A DNA stretch of 14,904 nt from Clostridiales bacterium (GTDB taxonomy: Bacteria > Bacillota > Clostridia > Oscillospirales > Acutalibacteraceae). The stretch lies in the NCBI GenBank assembly GCA_021202245.1, contig JAJQDK010000041.1, positions 1-14,904 on the forward strand, written 5' to 3'. The number at the start of each line of letters is the position of its first letter. Positions within the stretch are counted from its first letter, which is position 1. The translations under genes were made by a program, and so were the position numbers. The notes below the pieces were generated by a model. The model was not told the origin of the DNA. It ran no database searches and saw nothing but the letters and a program-made list of their open reading frames with translations. Below, piece by piece: positions 14,658 to 14,904 of the stretch.

Positions 14658-14679
14658 TAAACAGTAAAGGAGCTGTTTA
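14658..14679 (+). promoter_or_regulatory. Hairpin presenting the ribosome binding site in its loop
   Basis: TAAACAG (14658-14664) and CTGTTTA (14673-14679) form a perfect 7-bp stem whose 8-base loop TAAAGGAG is the Shine-Dalgarno sequence of the next gene. It lies in the 29-base gap after the subtilase and is not followed by a T-run, so it is not a terminator. Confidence 0.55.
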
Positions 14680-14681
14680 TT

Positions 14682-14904
14682 ATGAAAAAAACTTTAAAGA
14701 TTTTTTCGGTTATGCTTGCAATTATTTTTTTTATCGACTGCGGTAACAGCATTTGCAAGCGGTTATATCGAATTAGACACAAGCGTATACGAGGTTACAC
14801 AGCTTCCCGATAATTTGGAAGAGCCTGACGAGGACACTGCCGCACAGTTAAAAGCGGCTTATATAGCTCTTGAATATACTTACGGCGGCACAAGCGAAAC
14901 TCTT
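14682..14904 (+). CDS. Exported protein of unknown function, N-terminal part, frame broken at a T8 run
   Basis: An ATG at 14682 follows AAAGGAG (14666-14672) and opens a signal peptide, MKKTLKIFSVMLAIIF. After a run of eight T (14725-14732) the frame gives a charged non-signal sequence and stops within about 30 codons. Skipping one base there (T8 to T7) restores a normal signal end, STAVTAFASG, and an open frame to the window edge. That frame includes YIELDTSVYEVTQ and AAQLKAAYIALEYTYGG. The intended gene is therefore an exported protein with an acidic mature start, probably co-transcribed with the subtilase. The family is not recognisable from what is visible. The break is a true frameshift, a phase-variable tract or a sequence error. 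Confidence 0.55.

Noticed and set aside
1..14904. tRNA, rRNA, insertion sequence or integrase
   Set aside because: I looked for T-loop-like motifs, transposase or integrase motifs and terminal inverted repeats on both strands and found none that hold up.

Overview
The window looks like a piece of a low-to-mid GC Gram-positive anaerobe of the gut or rumen type (Clostridia, most likely Oscillospirales/Ruminococcaceae, in the neighbourhood of Ruminococcus bromii or Eubacterium siraeum). The evidence is the combination of type I dockerin proteins (a secreted CotH protein and a subtilase), a CBM26-like starch-binding module, SpoIIE, a diacylglycerol glucosyltransferase-type enzyme, a VanW protein, a bacterial serpin, and strong AGGAGG-type ribosome binding sites. 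The assignment is inferred from gene content only.

Layout. 1-389: a two-copy imperfect repeat built from CACTA-type short repeats and a palindromic core, then a hairpin. 390-1337 (-) is a D-2-hydroxyacid dehydrogenase, and 1529-2236 (+) is a HAD phosphatase. The two diverge from a compact promoter region in which both -10 boxes are perfect TATAAT and both sit 17 bp from the same palindromic -35 hexamer. After a terminator at 2269-2297, 2318-5416 (-) encodes a 1032-residue secreted protein: CBM26-like module, InlB-type repeat domain, CotH kinase domain and a partly decayed dockerin. 5851-8179 (+) is spoIIE, whose promoter looks Spo0A-controlled. As written it is broken into three overlapping reading frames, each break lying on a run of six A. 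8223-10741 (-) is a two-gene operon: an MGDG-synthase/UgtP-type glycosyltransferase overlapping by ATGA a serpin lipoprotein. 11083-12912 (+) is a membrane-anchored VanW protein with a TTG start and an Asp/Ser-rich tail. 13138-14652 (+) is a secreted subtilase with a complete dockerin behind a perfect consensus promoter. It is followed, 29 bases on, by the start of another exported protein that is frameshifted at a T8 run and runs off the window.

How the genes fit together. Two themes share the window. One is the cell envelope and sporulation (SpoIIE, glycolipid synthesis, VanW). The other is an extracellular, scaffold-attached set: a starch-binding CotH-dockerin protein, a dockerin subtilase, and a surface serpin that could restrain such a protease. 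No complete new defence or mobile system was found. The most interesting unexplained signals are the three homopolymer frame breaks (one fits a textbook -1 frameshift site with a downstream stem-loop), the shared -35 divergent promoter, the half-decayed dockerin, and the sharp base-composition change entering the subtilase region.
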